36,934 nucleotides of DNA from assembly GCA_012719455.1 (NCBI GenBank), contig JAAYAJ010000044.1, positions 1-36,934 of the forward strand, written 5' to 3'. This DNA is from Acidobacteriota bacterium (lineage in GTDB: Bacteria > Acidobacteriota > UBA6911). Below, piece by piece: positions 26,216 through 35,382 of the stretch (positions are counted from its first letter, which is position 1; every line of letters starts with the position of its first letter). The notes under the pieces are model-generated. The model made no database searches. It was not told the DNA's origin and worked only from the letters and a program-made list of their open reading frames with translations. The translations under genes were made by a program, and so were the position numbers.

Positions 26216-26848
26216 ATGGCCAAAATCGACGAAGTCAAAGAACAGGTTATCATCGGCAAAACTAAAATGGTTCCCGGACTGGTCCAGGCGGCCCTGGACG
26301 AGGGAAGCGCCGCGAAGGACATCCTTCAGGCAATGATCGACGGGATGAAGGTGGTGGGAGACCGGTTTTCCGCCGGCGAAATCTACGTGCCCGAAATGCT
26401 GATCGCGGCTAAAGCGATGGCCAAGGGCGTCGAAGTGCTGAAGCCCTCCCTCAGCGGCGAAGCCTCCACCTCCCTGGGCACCTGCGTCATCGGCACCGTC
26501 GAGGGCGACCTGCACGACATCGGGAAGAATCTCGTCAACATGATGATCGGCAGCGCCGGTTTCGACATGGTGGACATCGGCGTGGACCAGGCTCCCGACA
26601 AATTCATCGAAGCCATCAAGAACAACAAGAACGTGAAACTGGTGGCGTGTTCGGCGCTTCTGACCACCACGCTCCCCGCGCTCAAGAAGACGGTCGACGC
26701 CATCAGGGAGAGCGGACTGCAGGGCTTCAAGATCATCGTCGGCGGGGCGCCTGTGACCGCCCAGTTCGCCGAGGAAATCGGCGCCGACGCCTATGCCCCC
26801 GACGCTGGATCCGCGGCGGAAAAGGCGAAGGAAATCGTCGCGGCCTAA
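26216..26848 (+). CDS. Corrinoid (B12-binding) methyl-carrier protein
   Basis: This 210-residue protein has an N-terminal helical cap domain (residues 1-85, with VVGDRFSAGEIYVPEMLIAA) and a C-terminal Rossmann-like B12-binding domain. The base-off/His-on motif is Asp98-Leu-His100-Asp-Ile-Gly103 in EGDLHDIGKN, where His100 would ligate cobalt. A GGAPVT motif near residue 176 contacts the cobalamin tail. It is of the MtaC/MtbC/MttC type and shuttles the methyl group between a URO-D enzyme and the pterin enzyme. AGGTG lies just before the ATG. A 181-base gap separates it from the upstream gene. Confidence 0.95.
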   Translation: MAKIDEVKEQVIIGKTKMVPGLVQAALDEGSAAKDILQAMIDGMKVVGDRFSAGEIYVPEMLIAAKAMAKGVEVLKPSLSGEASTSLGTCVIGTVEGDLHDIGKNLVNMMIGSAGFDMVDIGVDQAPDKFIEAIKNNKNVKLVACSALLTTTLPALKKTVDAIRESGLQGFKIIVGGAPVTAQFAEEIGADAYAPDAGSAAEKAKEIVAA

Positions 26849-26875
26849 CCCCATCCCGATCAAAGGAAGACGTTC

Positions 26876-27892
26876 ATGCTGACCAAGAGACAGAATCTAC
26901 TGGAAACCATTCGTGGGGGCAAACCGGACCGGTTCGTCAACCAATACGAGGCGTTCGATTGCGATCCGGGTTCCATCTTCGGCATGATCATGGGAGACCC
27001 CATCGCGGCCGCCTCGCCGAGGGTGGGCCGCGGCGAGCCGCCGGTCAAAGACGGCTGGGGGGTCACCCGGGCGTGGCCTCCCAACGTGCCGGGAGCTTTC
27101 CCGGTGCACGACGAGGAACACAAGGTGGTCAAGGACATCACCCAGTGGGAGAAAGTCGTCAAGGCGCCGCGGCTGGACTACCCGCAGTCGGAATGGGACA
27201 AATTCAAGCCCAAGATCGCCGCCGTGGACCGGAACGAAGTGTTCGTCACCATATTCGGAGCTCCCGGAATTTTCGAGCAGCTTCATTACCTGATGGGCAT
27301 GGACGACTGCCTGATCGCTTTTTATGAAGAACCCCAGGCAGTGAAGGACCTCATCCAATACGTGACCGACTGGAAGCTCAGTTACGCCAAGTTGCTGTGC
27401 GACAATTTCGCCCCCGAAGTCATCCTTCAGCACGACGACTGGGGCAGTCACCGGTCATCCTTCCTCTCCCCGGACATGTTCGAGGAATTTTTCCTGGAAC
27501 CCTACAAGAAGTGGTACGGGTACTACAAGGAAAGAGGGGTCCAGCTCATCGTGCATCACAACGACTCCTACAGCGCCAATCTCGTTCCTTTCATGATCGA
27601 GATGAAGGTCGACATCTGGCAGGGGTGCGTCACTACGAACAATGTCTCCGAACTCATCAAGAAGTACGGCGGCAAGATCTCCTTCATGGGGGATATCGAC
27701 AACGGTCTCGTCGACCGCGAAGATTGGACCCAGGAACTGGTCGAGCAGCACGTACGCAGGGCTTGCGAGGAAAACGGCAAGCATTACTTCATTCCCTGCA
27801 TCACCCAGGGGGGCAAGGGCTCCGTCTACGACGGGGTCTACGACGCCATCTCCCGGGCAATCGACAAGATGAGCAAGGAGATGTTCAACTAG
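26876..27892 (+). CDS. URO-D-family corrinoid methyltransferase (paralog 4, core operon)
   Basis: This 338-residue URO-D-fold methyltransferase begins 27 bases after the corrinoid gene and is likely its direct partner. Segments are MLTKRQNLLETIRGGKPDRF at the start, LQHDDWGSHRSSFLSP near residue 184, VHHNDSYSAN near 226, FMGDIDNGLVDRED near 270 and YFIPCITQG near 304. His228, Asp230 and Cys308 replace the HxC...C zinc set of MtaA. It is closely related to the product at 16669 but not identical. AAAGGAAG precedes the ATG. Either a demethylase (methyltransferase I) or a methyltransferase II role is possible; the presence of the pterin enzyme favours methyltransferase I. Confidence 0.9.
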   Translation: MLTKRQNLLETIRGGKPDRFVNQYEAFDCDPGSIFGMIMGDPIAAASPRVGRGEPPVKDGWGVTRAWPPNVPGAFPVHDEEHKVVKDITQWEKVVKAPRLDYPQSEWDKFKPKIAAVDRNEVFVTIFGAPGIFEQLHYLMGMDDCLIAFYEEPQAVKDLIQYVTDWKLSYAKLLCDNFAPEVILQHDDWGSHRSSFLSPDMFEEFFLEPYKKWYGYYKERGVQLIVHHNDSYSANLVPFMIEMKVDIWQGCVTTNNVSELIKKYGGKISFMGDIDNGLVDREDWTQELVEQHVRRACEENGKHYFIPCITQGGKGSVYDGVYDAISRAIDKMSKEMFN

Positions 27893-27918
27893 AACGGGGA
27901 CGACTGTGCCCGAACAGG

Positions 27919-27961
27919 AGCCGGGGGACGCGCCGCATCCAGGTAGCGCCCCCGGCTTTTT
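27919..27961 (+). terminator. Intrinsic terminator of the core methyltransferase operon
   Basis: AGCCGGGGG (27919-27927) pairs with CCCCCGGCT (27949-27957). The stem continues as CGC/GCG after a bulged A. A run of five Ts, beginning with the last stem base, follows. It starts 27 bases after the stop of the URO-D gene. Confidence 0.88.
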
Positions 27962-28113
27962 CATTTTCCCCCGCCCCGCACGGCGCTGCCGAGGCGCCCC
28001 GGCAGCGGTCAAACAACCGGTCGAAAAGCCGGAAGACCTCCGGAAGCACCGGCCGGAAGCCGCGCTCCTTCATCATCCATCCTGCATCCTGACATGGCCC
28101 GGCTCCCGGCAGC

Positions 28114-29349
<1,236 letters not shown>

Positions 29350-29453
29350 TTATACAAGTGTTAATATTGTGTTACAAAATGACTGCGGGAACCGTATTCC
29401 TCATAATAACGGAGACGGGTGTTTTTCGTTCTTTAGACCAGGAGGAAACCGAT

Positions 29454-30287
29454 ATGCTTCGATGGACCGTCGCTTGTGTATGCTTGCTGCTTGTCATCAC
29501 CCCATCCGCCTTTGCCCAGGCGCCCCCCGCCGGCTCGGGCCCCTACCCGGCGATCATCGAGGGCGATCCGGGCGTACCCGGCCACACGATCTACCGGCCC
29601 GCGGACTTGGCCCCATTCAGCCCACAGAACCCCCTGCCCGTCCTGGCTTGGGGAAACGGCGGCTGCGCCAACTCCTCCCAGATGCATGCCCCTTTCCTGG
29701 TCGAAGTGGCCTCCCACGGCTACCTGGTCGTCGCCATCGGCCCCTACCGTGAAGGCGCCCCGGCCGCGAAAGAAGGAATGATGGGGGGCGGCACGAAATC
29801 GGCCCAGCTACTGGAGGCCATCGATTGGGCCACGGCCGAAAATGGACGCGCCGGAGGGAAATACCTCCGCAAGGTGGACCCGGCGAAATTCGCCGTGGCG
29901 GGGATGAGCTGCGGAGGGTTGCAGGCCCTGGAGGTCTCCCCCGATCCGCGCGTGGTGACCACCCTGGTCATGAACAGCGGTATTCTGAACACCCCGTTCG
30001 GCGCGCCGAAAGAGGGAATGCCCAAGGCGCCCCCGGCCGGGGGCGCACCGAAGATCGGTGCGGCGCCGAAGGCAGGTGCGGCGCCGAAGTTGTCGTCGAT
30101 GCCTGCGGTGGACAAGGCGCTGCTCGGAAAGCTGCACGCCCCCGTTTTCTACGTCATCGGCGGGGAGAAGGACATCGCGTTCCCGAACGCGACCGATGAT
30201 TTCGCGCGGATCAATGCTGTTCCGGTGGCCATGGCCAACCTCGACGTGGGCCACGGGGGGACCTACACCCAGCCCAACGGCGGGTAA
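29454..30287 (+). CDS. Secreted alpha/beta hydrolase, cut short by an in-frame TAA
   Basis: This protein has a signal peptide (WTVACVCLLLVITPSAFAQ) and an alpha/beta hydrolase fold of the dienelactone-hydrolase/PET-esterase-like kind. LPVLAWGNGGCANSS would form the oxyanion region, VAGMSCGGLQAL the nucleophile elbow (Ser in GMSCGG) and VGHGGTYTQ the catalytic His. The stretch at about residues 180-215 is a low-complexity Ala/Pro/Gly/Lys insert. The frame stops at TAA 30285-30287, but continues open and conserved-looking for 44 more codons to a TAG at 30420-30422. The active site lies before the stop, so the short form may or may not fold. AGGAGG precedes the ATG. Confidence 0.82.
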   Translation: MLRWTVACVCLLLVITPSAFAQAPPAGSGPYPAIIEGDPGVPGHTIYRPADLAPFSPQNPLPVLAWGNGGCANSSQMHAPFLVEVASHGYLVVAIGPYREGAPAAKEGMMGGGTKSAQLLEAIDWATAENGRAGGKYLRKVDPAKFAVAGMSCGGLQALEVSPDPRVVTTLVMNSGILNTPFGAPKEGMPKAPPAGGAPKIGAAPKAGAAPKLSSMPAVDKALLGKLHAPVFYVIGGEKDIAFPNATDDFARINAVPVAMANLDVGHGGTYTQPNGG

Positions 30288-30422
30288 TTCGGCCGGGTCG
30301 CCTCGGCCTGGTTGAACTGGCAATTGAAGGCGGATCAAACGGCCGGGAAGATGTTCACCGGTTCCGACTGCGGTCTCTGCGGCCACTCCGAATGGACGTT
30401 CGAAAAAAAGCGGATCCCCTAG
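30288..30422 (+). pseudogene. In-frame C-terminal remainder of the hydrolase beyond the TAA
   Basis: In the same frame as the hydrolase, 44 sense codons follow the TAA and end in TAG. They encode FGRVASAWLNWQLKAD, then KMFTG, CGLC and an EWTFEKK-like end. This resembles the normal C-terminal helix and tail of such secreted hydrolases, so the TAA probably split a longer gene. Confidence 0.6.
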
Positions 30423-30494
30423 CCCGTTGCCGACAATGACCAATCCCCCGGATCGGGGGGGCCTTGTGAAACGACGTCAAACAGGAGACTTTTC

Positions 30495-31427
30495 ATGAAA
30501 TCCAGAGCCTTGATCGCGATCTCCCTGGCCGCGCTGTGCCTCGGGATCGGCATCACCCAACCCCGGTCCTCCTCAGCCCAGCCGTCCGGCCAGCAGCCCG
30601 CCCCGCAGGCCGGGCGCAAGGCGCCTCCCTCCGGGCGCGCTGGCTTCATGCAGATGAAGGTCGATCCGCGCGTCCAGATGCGGTCCTACCTCTTCAAGGA
30701 AACCGGCGAGAAGATGGAGTATGCTCTGTTCATCTCCTCCAAGGTGCGCAAGGAAGAAAAAGCCCCCCTGATCGTCACCCTGCACGGGCTGGGCGCGGGG
30801 CCGACGATCATGTTCGGGGCGAAGGCCCTTGAACTGGCCGAAGAGGGAGGCTACATCCTCGTGGGCCCGATGGGGTACAACGTACGCGGCTGGTACGGCA
30901 TTTCCATGAAAGGCTTCGGCCCCAAACCGAAGCCCGAGGGGGCCGACGGGGCGGCTTCGAAGCCGAAGCCGTCCATGTTTTCCAACCCCGATGACCCGGA
31001 AAACCTGAACGAGCTGAGCGAGAAGGACGTGATGTACGTCCTTGACCTCGTCCGCGGGGAGTTCAACGTCGACGAACGGCGGATCTACCTGATGGGACAC
31101 TCCATGGGGGGCGCGGGAACGCTCCATCTCGGGGTGAAATACCCCTCGATCTGGGCGGCGCTGGCGCCGATCGCCGCCGCGGCCTTCACCATCGATCCGG
31201 ACAGCATGCGGGCGATCCCCGAAACTCCCATCCTATTCATTCACGGGGACGCGGACGAGGTGGTACCGGTCGCCAACACGCAGCGCTGGGTCGCCAAGGC
31301 CCGGGAGCTCGGCCTGAAGCACGAATACCTGGAAATGCCGGGGGTCAGCCACGGCCCCATCATCGAAGGGGCGCTGCCGGCGGTATACGCCTTCTTCGCC
31401 AAACACTCGAAGCCGGCGGCTCACTGA
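30495..31427 (+). CDS. Secreted alpha/beta hydrolase (PHB depolymerase/polyhydroxybutyrate esterase-like)
   Basis: This 310-residue protein carries a signal peptide at residues 1-28, then a Pro/Gln/Gly-rich linker. The hydrolase domain has PLIVTLHGLGAGPT near residue 91, the nucleophile elbow YLMGHSMGGAGT near 198, the acid in FIHGDADEVVP near 249 and the His in PGVSHGPIIEG near 284. All triad positions are present. A GFGPKPKPEG...SKPKPS insert sits near residue 140. An AGGAGA site lies before the ATG. It follows the interrupted hydrolase after 72 bases on the same strand, so both may be transcribed together. The substrate cannot be told. Confidence 0.88.
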   Translation: MKSRALIAISLAALCLGIGITQPRSSSAQPSGQQPAPQAGRKAPPSGRAGFMQMKVDPRVQMRSYLFKETGEKMEYALFISSKVRKEEKAPLIVTLHGLGAGPTIMFGAKALELAEEGGYILVGPMGYNVRGWYGISMKGFGPKPKPEGADGAASKPKPSMFSNPDDPENLNELSEKDVMYVLDLVRGEFNVDERRIYLMGHSMGGAGTLHLGVKYPSIWAALAPIAAAAFTIDPDSMRAIPETPILFIHGDADEVVPVANTQRWVAKARELGLKHEYLEMPGVSHGPIIEGALPAVYAFFAKHSKPAAH

Positions 31428-31507
31428 CGCGTCGTTATCTGTTGGCGGCTCTGTGCCTCGTGGAACGTGTATCCAGATTCGAGTGCAGGGTCGAACAAGC
31501 CGCGAGA

Positions 31508-31523
31508 ATTGCATTTATGCAAT
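31508..31523. repeat. Perfect palindrome ATTGCAT-TT-ATGCAAT
   Basis: A 7-base inverted repeat around a 2-base centre lies in the 266-base gap before the NifX-like gene. It has the size of a helix-turn-helix regulator site. A second, longer inverted repeat begins nine bases further on. Confidence 0.4.
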
Positions 31524-31531
31524 GAATCAAC

Positions 31532-31565
31532 CCCGATAGAGTAGCCGATGCGCTACTCTATCGGG
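31532..31565. repeat. Long perfect inverted repeat, 14-bp stem and 6-base loop
   Basis: CCCGATAGAGTAGC (31532-31545) pairs perfectly with GCTACTCTATCGGG (31552-31565). It lies 105 bases after the esterase stop. No T-run follows on either strand, so it is an imperfect terminator at best. It may instead be an operator, a transcript-stabilising hairpin or a mobile-element scar. Confidence 0.55.
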
Positions 31566-31693
31566 ACGTCCCTTCCCCGCCTTTAAGCCCTATCTAATTA
31601 CATATAAACATCTTGCCCCGATCGAATCCGGGACGTCGCCTCTGGCCCCCCATTTGCTATATTGAAGGTAGGTATAAAAAACGGGGTACGATA

Positions 31694-32440
31694 ATGAAAA
31701 CAGCCTTCTCGGTCTGGGACAACCGGATCGCGCCGGTTTTCGACACCGCCCGCCAGCTTCACATCATTGATGTCGGAGATGCCGGAGATGTCGGGGCGAG
31801 ACGGATATTGCACGAAACGCGCGCGACCCTGCCGGAGGATTTTCCGGTACACAAGGCGCTGCGGCTGGTGGAGTTGGGAATAGGCGCCCTCGTGTGCGGC
31901 GCCATCACCCGGACCATGCATGCCATCGTGGCCGGTTACGGCATCGAGGTCATTTCCTTCGTAGCGGGGGACCTGGACCAGGTTGTCGCGGCCTGGCTGG
32001 AAAACACCCTGGGACACGATACCTTTGCCATGCCCGGTTGCCGCGGACGGAGGGGAGGCTGGAGCTGCAGGGGAATGCATGGCTCTCAGGAGGGAAACAC
32101 AATGAATGGAGCAGGTCGTGGAGGCGGTGCGGGACGCGGAGGCGGCATGGGCCGCGGGGGCGGTGCCGGTCGTGGCGGTGGTGCGAGGGGCGGCGGCGGT
32201 ATGGGCCGGGGAGGTGGTGCGGGCCGCCGAGGCGGCGCAGGTCGTGGCGGTGGTGCGGGACGCGGAGGTGGTATGGGCTATGGAGGCGGCCCCTTCGCCG
32301 CCGGGCCGGAAGGTGATTGTGTCTGCCCGCAGTGCGGTGCGACGCTGCCGCATCAGCGCGGGATCCCCTGCAGCGAGCACAAGTGTCCGAAGTGTGGGGC
32401 TTTCATGACAAGACAACAGACAAAAGAAAAGGAGGTATGA
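31694..32440 (+). CDS. NifX/NifB-like (dinitrogenase iron-molybdenum cofactor) domain with Arg-Gly repeat and zinc ribbon
   Basis: This 248-residue protein begins with a NifX/MTH1175-type domain (residues 1-110), with MKTAFSVWDNRIAPVFDTA and VCGAITRTMHAIVAGYGIEVI. Residues 139-200 are a repeat of GAGRGG and GMGRGG units. The C-terminus has CVCPQCG (209-215) and CSEHKCPKCG (226-235), enough for a zinc ribbon. NifX domains bind iron-sulphur or Mo-Fe cluster precursors; the rest is unusual. The upstream frame extends to 31613, but the ATG at 31694 fits the conserved start. No nitrogenase genes are in the window, so a nif role is doubtful. The TGA lies just before the DUF5320 start. Confidence 0.85.
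   Translation: MKTAFSVWDNRIAPVFDTARQLHIIDVGDAGDVGARRILHETRATLPEDFPVHKALRLVELGIGALVCGAITRTMHAIVAGYGIEVISFVAGDLDQVVAAWLENTLGHDTFAMPGCRGRRGGWSCRGMHGSQEGNTMNGAGRGGGAGRGGGMGRGGGAGRGGGARGGGGMGRGGGAGRRGGAGRGGGAGRGGGMGYGGGPFAAGPEGDCVCPQCGATLPHQRGIPCSEHKCPKCGAFMTRQQTKEKEV
32108..32290 (+). repeat. Tandem 18-21-base repeat encoding the Arg-Gly tract
   Basis: Units of about 18-21 bases built on GGTCGTGGCGGTGGTGCG-type sequence repeat about nine times. They encode AGRGGG, MGRGGG and ARGGGG variants. The repeats differ at third positions and are open in more than one frame. Confidence 0.8.
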
Positions 32441-32442
32441 CC

Positions 32443-32817
32443 ATGCCAGGAGGAGATCGAACAGGACCAATGGGAATGGGATCTATGACCGGACGTGCGG
32501 CCGGTTACTGCGCCGGGTTCGGTGCGTCGCGATATGCACATCCCGGGCTTGGTTGCGGCTTCGGTTATGGCGGGGGCCGCGGGTTCAGAGGTGGAGGACG
32601 CGGCCGGCGCAACATGTATTACGCCACCGGGCGGCCGGGATGGAGCCGTTTCGGCCGGGGGGCCGTCCCTTACGGCTACCACCCCTACCGGACACCCGAC
32701 CCGGGAACGGAGGCGGAGGCGCTCAGGAACCAGGCCGAGGTGCTCAAAACGGAACTCAACGCCATCGAGAAACGGCTTTCTGAAATCGAGGCCGAGGGCG
32801 AAACGGCACGGGATTAG
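32443..32817 (+). CDS. DUF5320-type small Gly-rich protein
   Basis: This 124-residue protein begins MPGGDRTGPMGMGSMTGRAAGYCAG, the mark of DUF5320 proteins. Residues 45-65 are Gly/Arg-rich (GGGRGFRGGGRGRR). The C-terminal 40 residues form a helix with LRNQAEVLKTELNAIEKRLSEIE, probably a coiled coil. The ATG at 32443 lies seven bases after GGAGG. An ATG at 32437 overlaps the previous stop but has too short a spacing. DUF5320 genes are usually found beside NifX-like genes, as here. Function is not known. Confidence 0.85.
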   Translation: MPGGDRTGPMGMGSMTGRAAGYCAGFGASRYAHPGLGCGFGYGGGRGFRGGGRGRRNMYYATGRPGWSRFGRGAVPYGYHPYRTPDPGTEAEALRNQAEVLKTELNAIEKRLSEIEAEGETARD

Positions 32818-32894
32818 CCTATGACAGGCCTGCTTCGCTCCGGCCCGATCTGACGCAGGAGCGGGAAGAACTCGCGGCGCTTCCCCTGGCCGGG

Positions 32895-32928
32895 CCGCAA
32901 CCGGCGCCTGGGCCCGTTCCGGCTTTTT
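32895..32928 (+). terminator. Possible weak terminator after the DUF5320 gene
   Basis: A GC-rich segment with GCCGG at its left end and CCGGC at its right is followed by five Ts near 32923-32928. The stem is short and the loop long. It lies between convergent genes, where a terminator is expected. Confidence 0.3.
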
Positions 32929-32942
32929 AGCCTGTTCGGAAA

Positions 32943-34592
32943 TCAGGGCGGGGTGATACCGCGCTTCCGGAGAAGTTCGAGGCTTTGTTCCCGGAGCTTG
33001 AACTTCTGGATCTTGCCGCTGCCCGTGAGCGGGAAGCTGTCGACGAAAAAGATGTACCGGGGGATCTTGTAACGGGCGATCTGGCCGCGGCAGAATTCCT
33101 GCACCGCGACCTCGTCCAGCTCCGCCCCCTCCTTGAGGATGATGAAGGCGCCCACCTCCTCGCCGTACTTCTCAGAGGCCACCCCCACCACCTGCACGTC
33201 CTTGATCTCCTCCATGCGGTAGAGGTACTCCTCGACCTCCCGGGGGTAGATGTTCTCCCCCCCACGGATGATCATGTCCTTGATGCGGCCGGTGATCCGG
33301 TAGTTGCCGTCCGAGTCCCGGTACCCGAGGTCGCCCGAGTGCAGGAAACCGTCGGCGTCGATCACCTCGGCCGTGGCTTCGGGGTTCTTGTAGTACCCCT
33401 TCATGACCAGGTAGCCGCGGCAGCAGATCTCCCCCTGCTCCCCGTCGGCGCATACCTTCCCGGTCTTGGGATCGATAACAATCACTTCCGTGTTCTCGTA
33501 AGGACGGCCCACCGTCTGGCAACGCCATTCGAACGGGTCGTCGATGCGGGTCTGGGTCATCCCCGGCGACGATTCGGTCAGGCCGTACACGCTGGTGATC
33601 CGCATGAACATCTTGTCGCTCACCCGGCGCATCAGTTCCTCCGGGCAGAGGGACCCGGCCATGATGCCGGTCCGGAGGCTGGACATGTCGAACATCGGGA
33701 ACATCGGGTGGTTGAGCTCCTCGATGAACATGGTGGGAACGCCGTAGAGGGCGGTGCAGCGCTCCTTGTGGACCGAGGCCAGGACCACCAGCGCATCGAA
33801 CCGTTCCACCATCACCTGGGTGCAGCCGTGCGTCAGGCAGTTCATGGTGGCCAGGGTCACGCCGAAGCAGTGAAAAAGCGGGACGCAGACGCAGAGCTTG
33901 TCCTCAGCCGTGAACTGCATATGTTCGCCCGTCATGTACCCGTTGTTGGCCAGGTTGAAATGGGACAGCATCACCCCCTTGGGAAACCCGGTGGTGCCGG
34001 AGGTATACTGCATCATCATGACGTCATGGGGACGCACCGTCCGCTTGATCTCCTCGAGCGCACGCGGGTCCATGTTGGCCCCCAGCAGCTGCAGTTCGGC
34101 GGTATTGTACATCCCGCGGAACTTCTCCTGCCCGATGAAGACCACGTTTCTCATCACGGGGAACCGCTCGCTGCGCAACTGGCCCCGCATGCACTCTTTC
34201 AGCTCGGGGAGCATCTCGTAGACCATGTCCACGTAGTTGGAGTCCCAGGTCCCCTCGGTGATGAGCAGGGTGTGCATGTCTGAATGCTTCACCTGGTATT
34301 CGAGCTCGCTCTGCTTGTGGTTGGTGTTGACGGTCACGTAGACCGCGCCCAGCTTGGCGCAGGCATACATGTACGTCAGCCACTCGGGCACGTTCTGGGC
34401 CCAGATGCCGACATGGTCCCCCTTCTTCACCCCGATGGCTAGCAGACCGAGGGCGGCCTCGTCCACCCGCCGGTTGAACTGTTTCCAGGTAAAGCGCAGG
34501 TCGCGGTCGGAATAGACGATATATTCCCGGTCGGGAGTCGTTTCGGCCCAGTGCTCGAGCCATTCTCCCAGGGTTCGGTCGAATAATTGCAT
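32943..34592 (-). CDS. AMP-dependent acyl-CoA synthetase
   Basis: This 549-residue ANL-family enzyme activates a carboxylic acid with ATP and joins it to CoA. Motifs lie in order: [16 protein letters not shown] (nucleotide loop), [17 protein letters not shown] and [21 protein letters not shown]. The C-terminal Lys lies in [14 protein letters not shown]. The family includes medium-chain and aryl-acyl CoA synthetases, so the substrate is open. The ATG at 34592 has AAAGGGG upstream and follows the XRE-cupin gene by 13 bases. The pairing of a cupin regulator with an acyl-CoA synthetase suggests regulation by the acid or its CoA ester. Confidence 0.93.
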   Translation of the reverse strand: MQLFDRTLGEWLEHWAETTPDREYIVYSDRDLRFTWKQFNRRVDEAALGLLAIGVKKGDHVGIWAQNVPEWLTYMYACAKLGAVYVTVNTNHKQSELEYQVKHSDMHTLLITEGTWDSNYVDMVYEMLPELKECMRGQLRSERFPVMRNVVFIGQEKFRGMYNTAELQLLGANMDPRALEEIKRTVRPHDVMMMQYTSGTTGFPKGVMLSHFNLANNGYMTGEHMQFTAEDKLCVCVPLFHCFGVTLATMNCLTHGCTQVMVERFDALVVLASVHKERCTALYGVPTMFIEELNHPMFPMFDMSSLRTGIMAGSLCPEELMRRVSDKMFMRITSVYGLTESSPGMTQTRIDDPFEWRCQTVGRPYENTEVIVIDPKTGKVCADGEQGEICCRGYLVMKGYYKNPEATAEVIDADGFLHSGDLGYRDSDGNYRITGRIKDMIIRGGENIYPREVEEYLYRMEEIKDVQVVGVASEKYGEEVGAFIILKEGAELDEVAVQEFCRGQIARYKIPRYIFFVDSFPLTGSGKIQKFKLREQSLELLRKRGITPP

Positions 34593-34605
34593 AAGCCCCT
34601 TTGAT

Positions 34606-35181
34606 CTAGAAAGGCGTGTAAACGACGGCCAGGATCTTGGCCGTGGACTCTCCGGCGGCGTGAACATTGTGCTCCACGATGGAATCGTAGTAGATGCTCT
34701 CGCCCTCGTGCACGACGTACTTTTCCTTGCCGTAATAGACCTCGATCGCCCCTTCCAGGACGTAAAGGAACTCCTCCCCCTCGTGGGTGGACATGGGGTG
34801 CTCGCAGCCGGAAGCGGACTCGATTTCGATGATGAACGGTTCCATGTGCCGCCCCGCCTTCGACTGGGCCAGGGCGAAGAACCTCAGGTCGTTGTGCGAA
34901 CAAGACGTCCCGGAGGAGAAGCTGATGCCCTCGGGACGCTCCCCTCTGCGGCAGAGAACGGGCCCCAGGCTGTCGCTGTCATCGAGAAAGGTGCCCAGCC
35001 GGACTCCCAGGGCCCGGGCGATCTTGACCAGCGGGGCCAGAGAAGGAAGGTTACGGTCCCCTTCGATGCGCTCCAGTTGCCCGGGGGTCAGCCCCGCGCG
35101 TTCTGCCGCCTGTTCGACGGTGATGTTCTTCGACTCTCGAATGGAACGGATTCTCGATCCGACACTAGCGGTATGGCTCAT
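34606..35181 (-). CDS. XRE-family regulator with C-terminal cupin domain
   Basis: This 191-residue regulator has an XRE helix-turn-helix ([48 protein letters not shown]) at about residues 9-60. A cupin domain follows at 115-185, with [21 protein letters not shown] and [10 protein letters not shown]. The His and Glu of the cupin barrel may hold a metal or ligand. The ATG at 35181 is preceded by GGGAAGGATC. It lies upstream of, and close to, the acyl-CoA synthetase. It probably controls this operon and itself, and AGGAATCAT repeats occur upstream. Confidence 0.92.
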   Translation of the reverse strand: MSHTASVGSRIRSIRESKNITVEQAAERAGLTPGQLERIEGDRNLPSLAPLVKIARALGVRLGTFLDDSDSLGPVLCRRGERPEGISFSSGTSCSHNDLRFFALAQSKAGRHMEPFIIEIESASGCEHPMSTHEGEEFLYVLEGAIEVYYGKEKYVVHEGESIYYDSIVEHNVHAAGESTAKILAVVYTPF

Positions 35182-35228
35182 GATCCTTCCCAGGCTGTGG
35201 AGCTTCACTCCAGTTAACAAAACAGACA

Positions 35229-35261
35229 AGGAATCATAGTATTTTTCTTCAGAGGAATCAT
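35229..35261. promoter_or_regulatory. Direct repeats AGGAATCAT, likely operator upstream of the XRE gene
   Basis: Two exact copies of AGGAATCAT lie at 35229-35237 and 35253-35261, 24 bases apart. On the minus strand TATGAT, a good -10, overlaps the first copy. The place, about 50-80 bases upstream of the XRE start, suits autoregulation. Confidence 0.45.
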
Positions 35262-35287
35262 CGCTTATTTTCCTCCTCCCCGCCCGG

Positions 35288-35327
35288 CCGGCGGCCGGCC
35301 TGGACGCTTGCGGCGGCCGGCCGCCGG
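35288..35327. repeat. Very GC-rich inverted repeat, 13-bp stem
   Basis: CCGGCGGCCGGCC (35288-35300) pairs perfectly with GGCCGGCCGCCGG (35315-35327) around a 14-base loop. It lies between the XRE gene and hisF. No T-run follows on either strand. It may block read-through between the divergent genes or form a hairpin in the hisF leader. Confidence 0.5.
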
Positions 35328-35382
35328 GGCCATAATGAATAAAACACTTGTGGGCGGGAATTGCCGCGGAAGGGAAAAGGGG

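Noticed and set aside
32108-32290. CRISPR array
   Set aside because: The repeats are coding, directly adjacent and without spacers. They encode an Arg-Gly tract.
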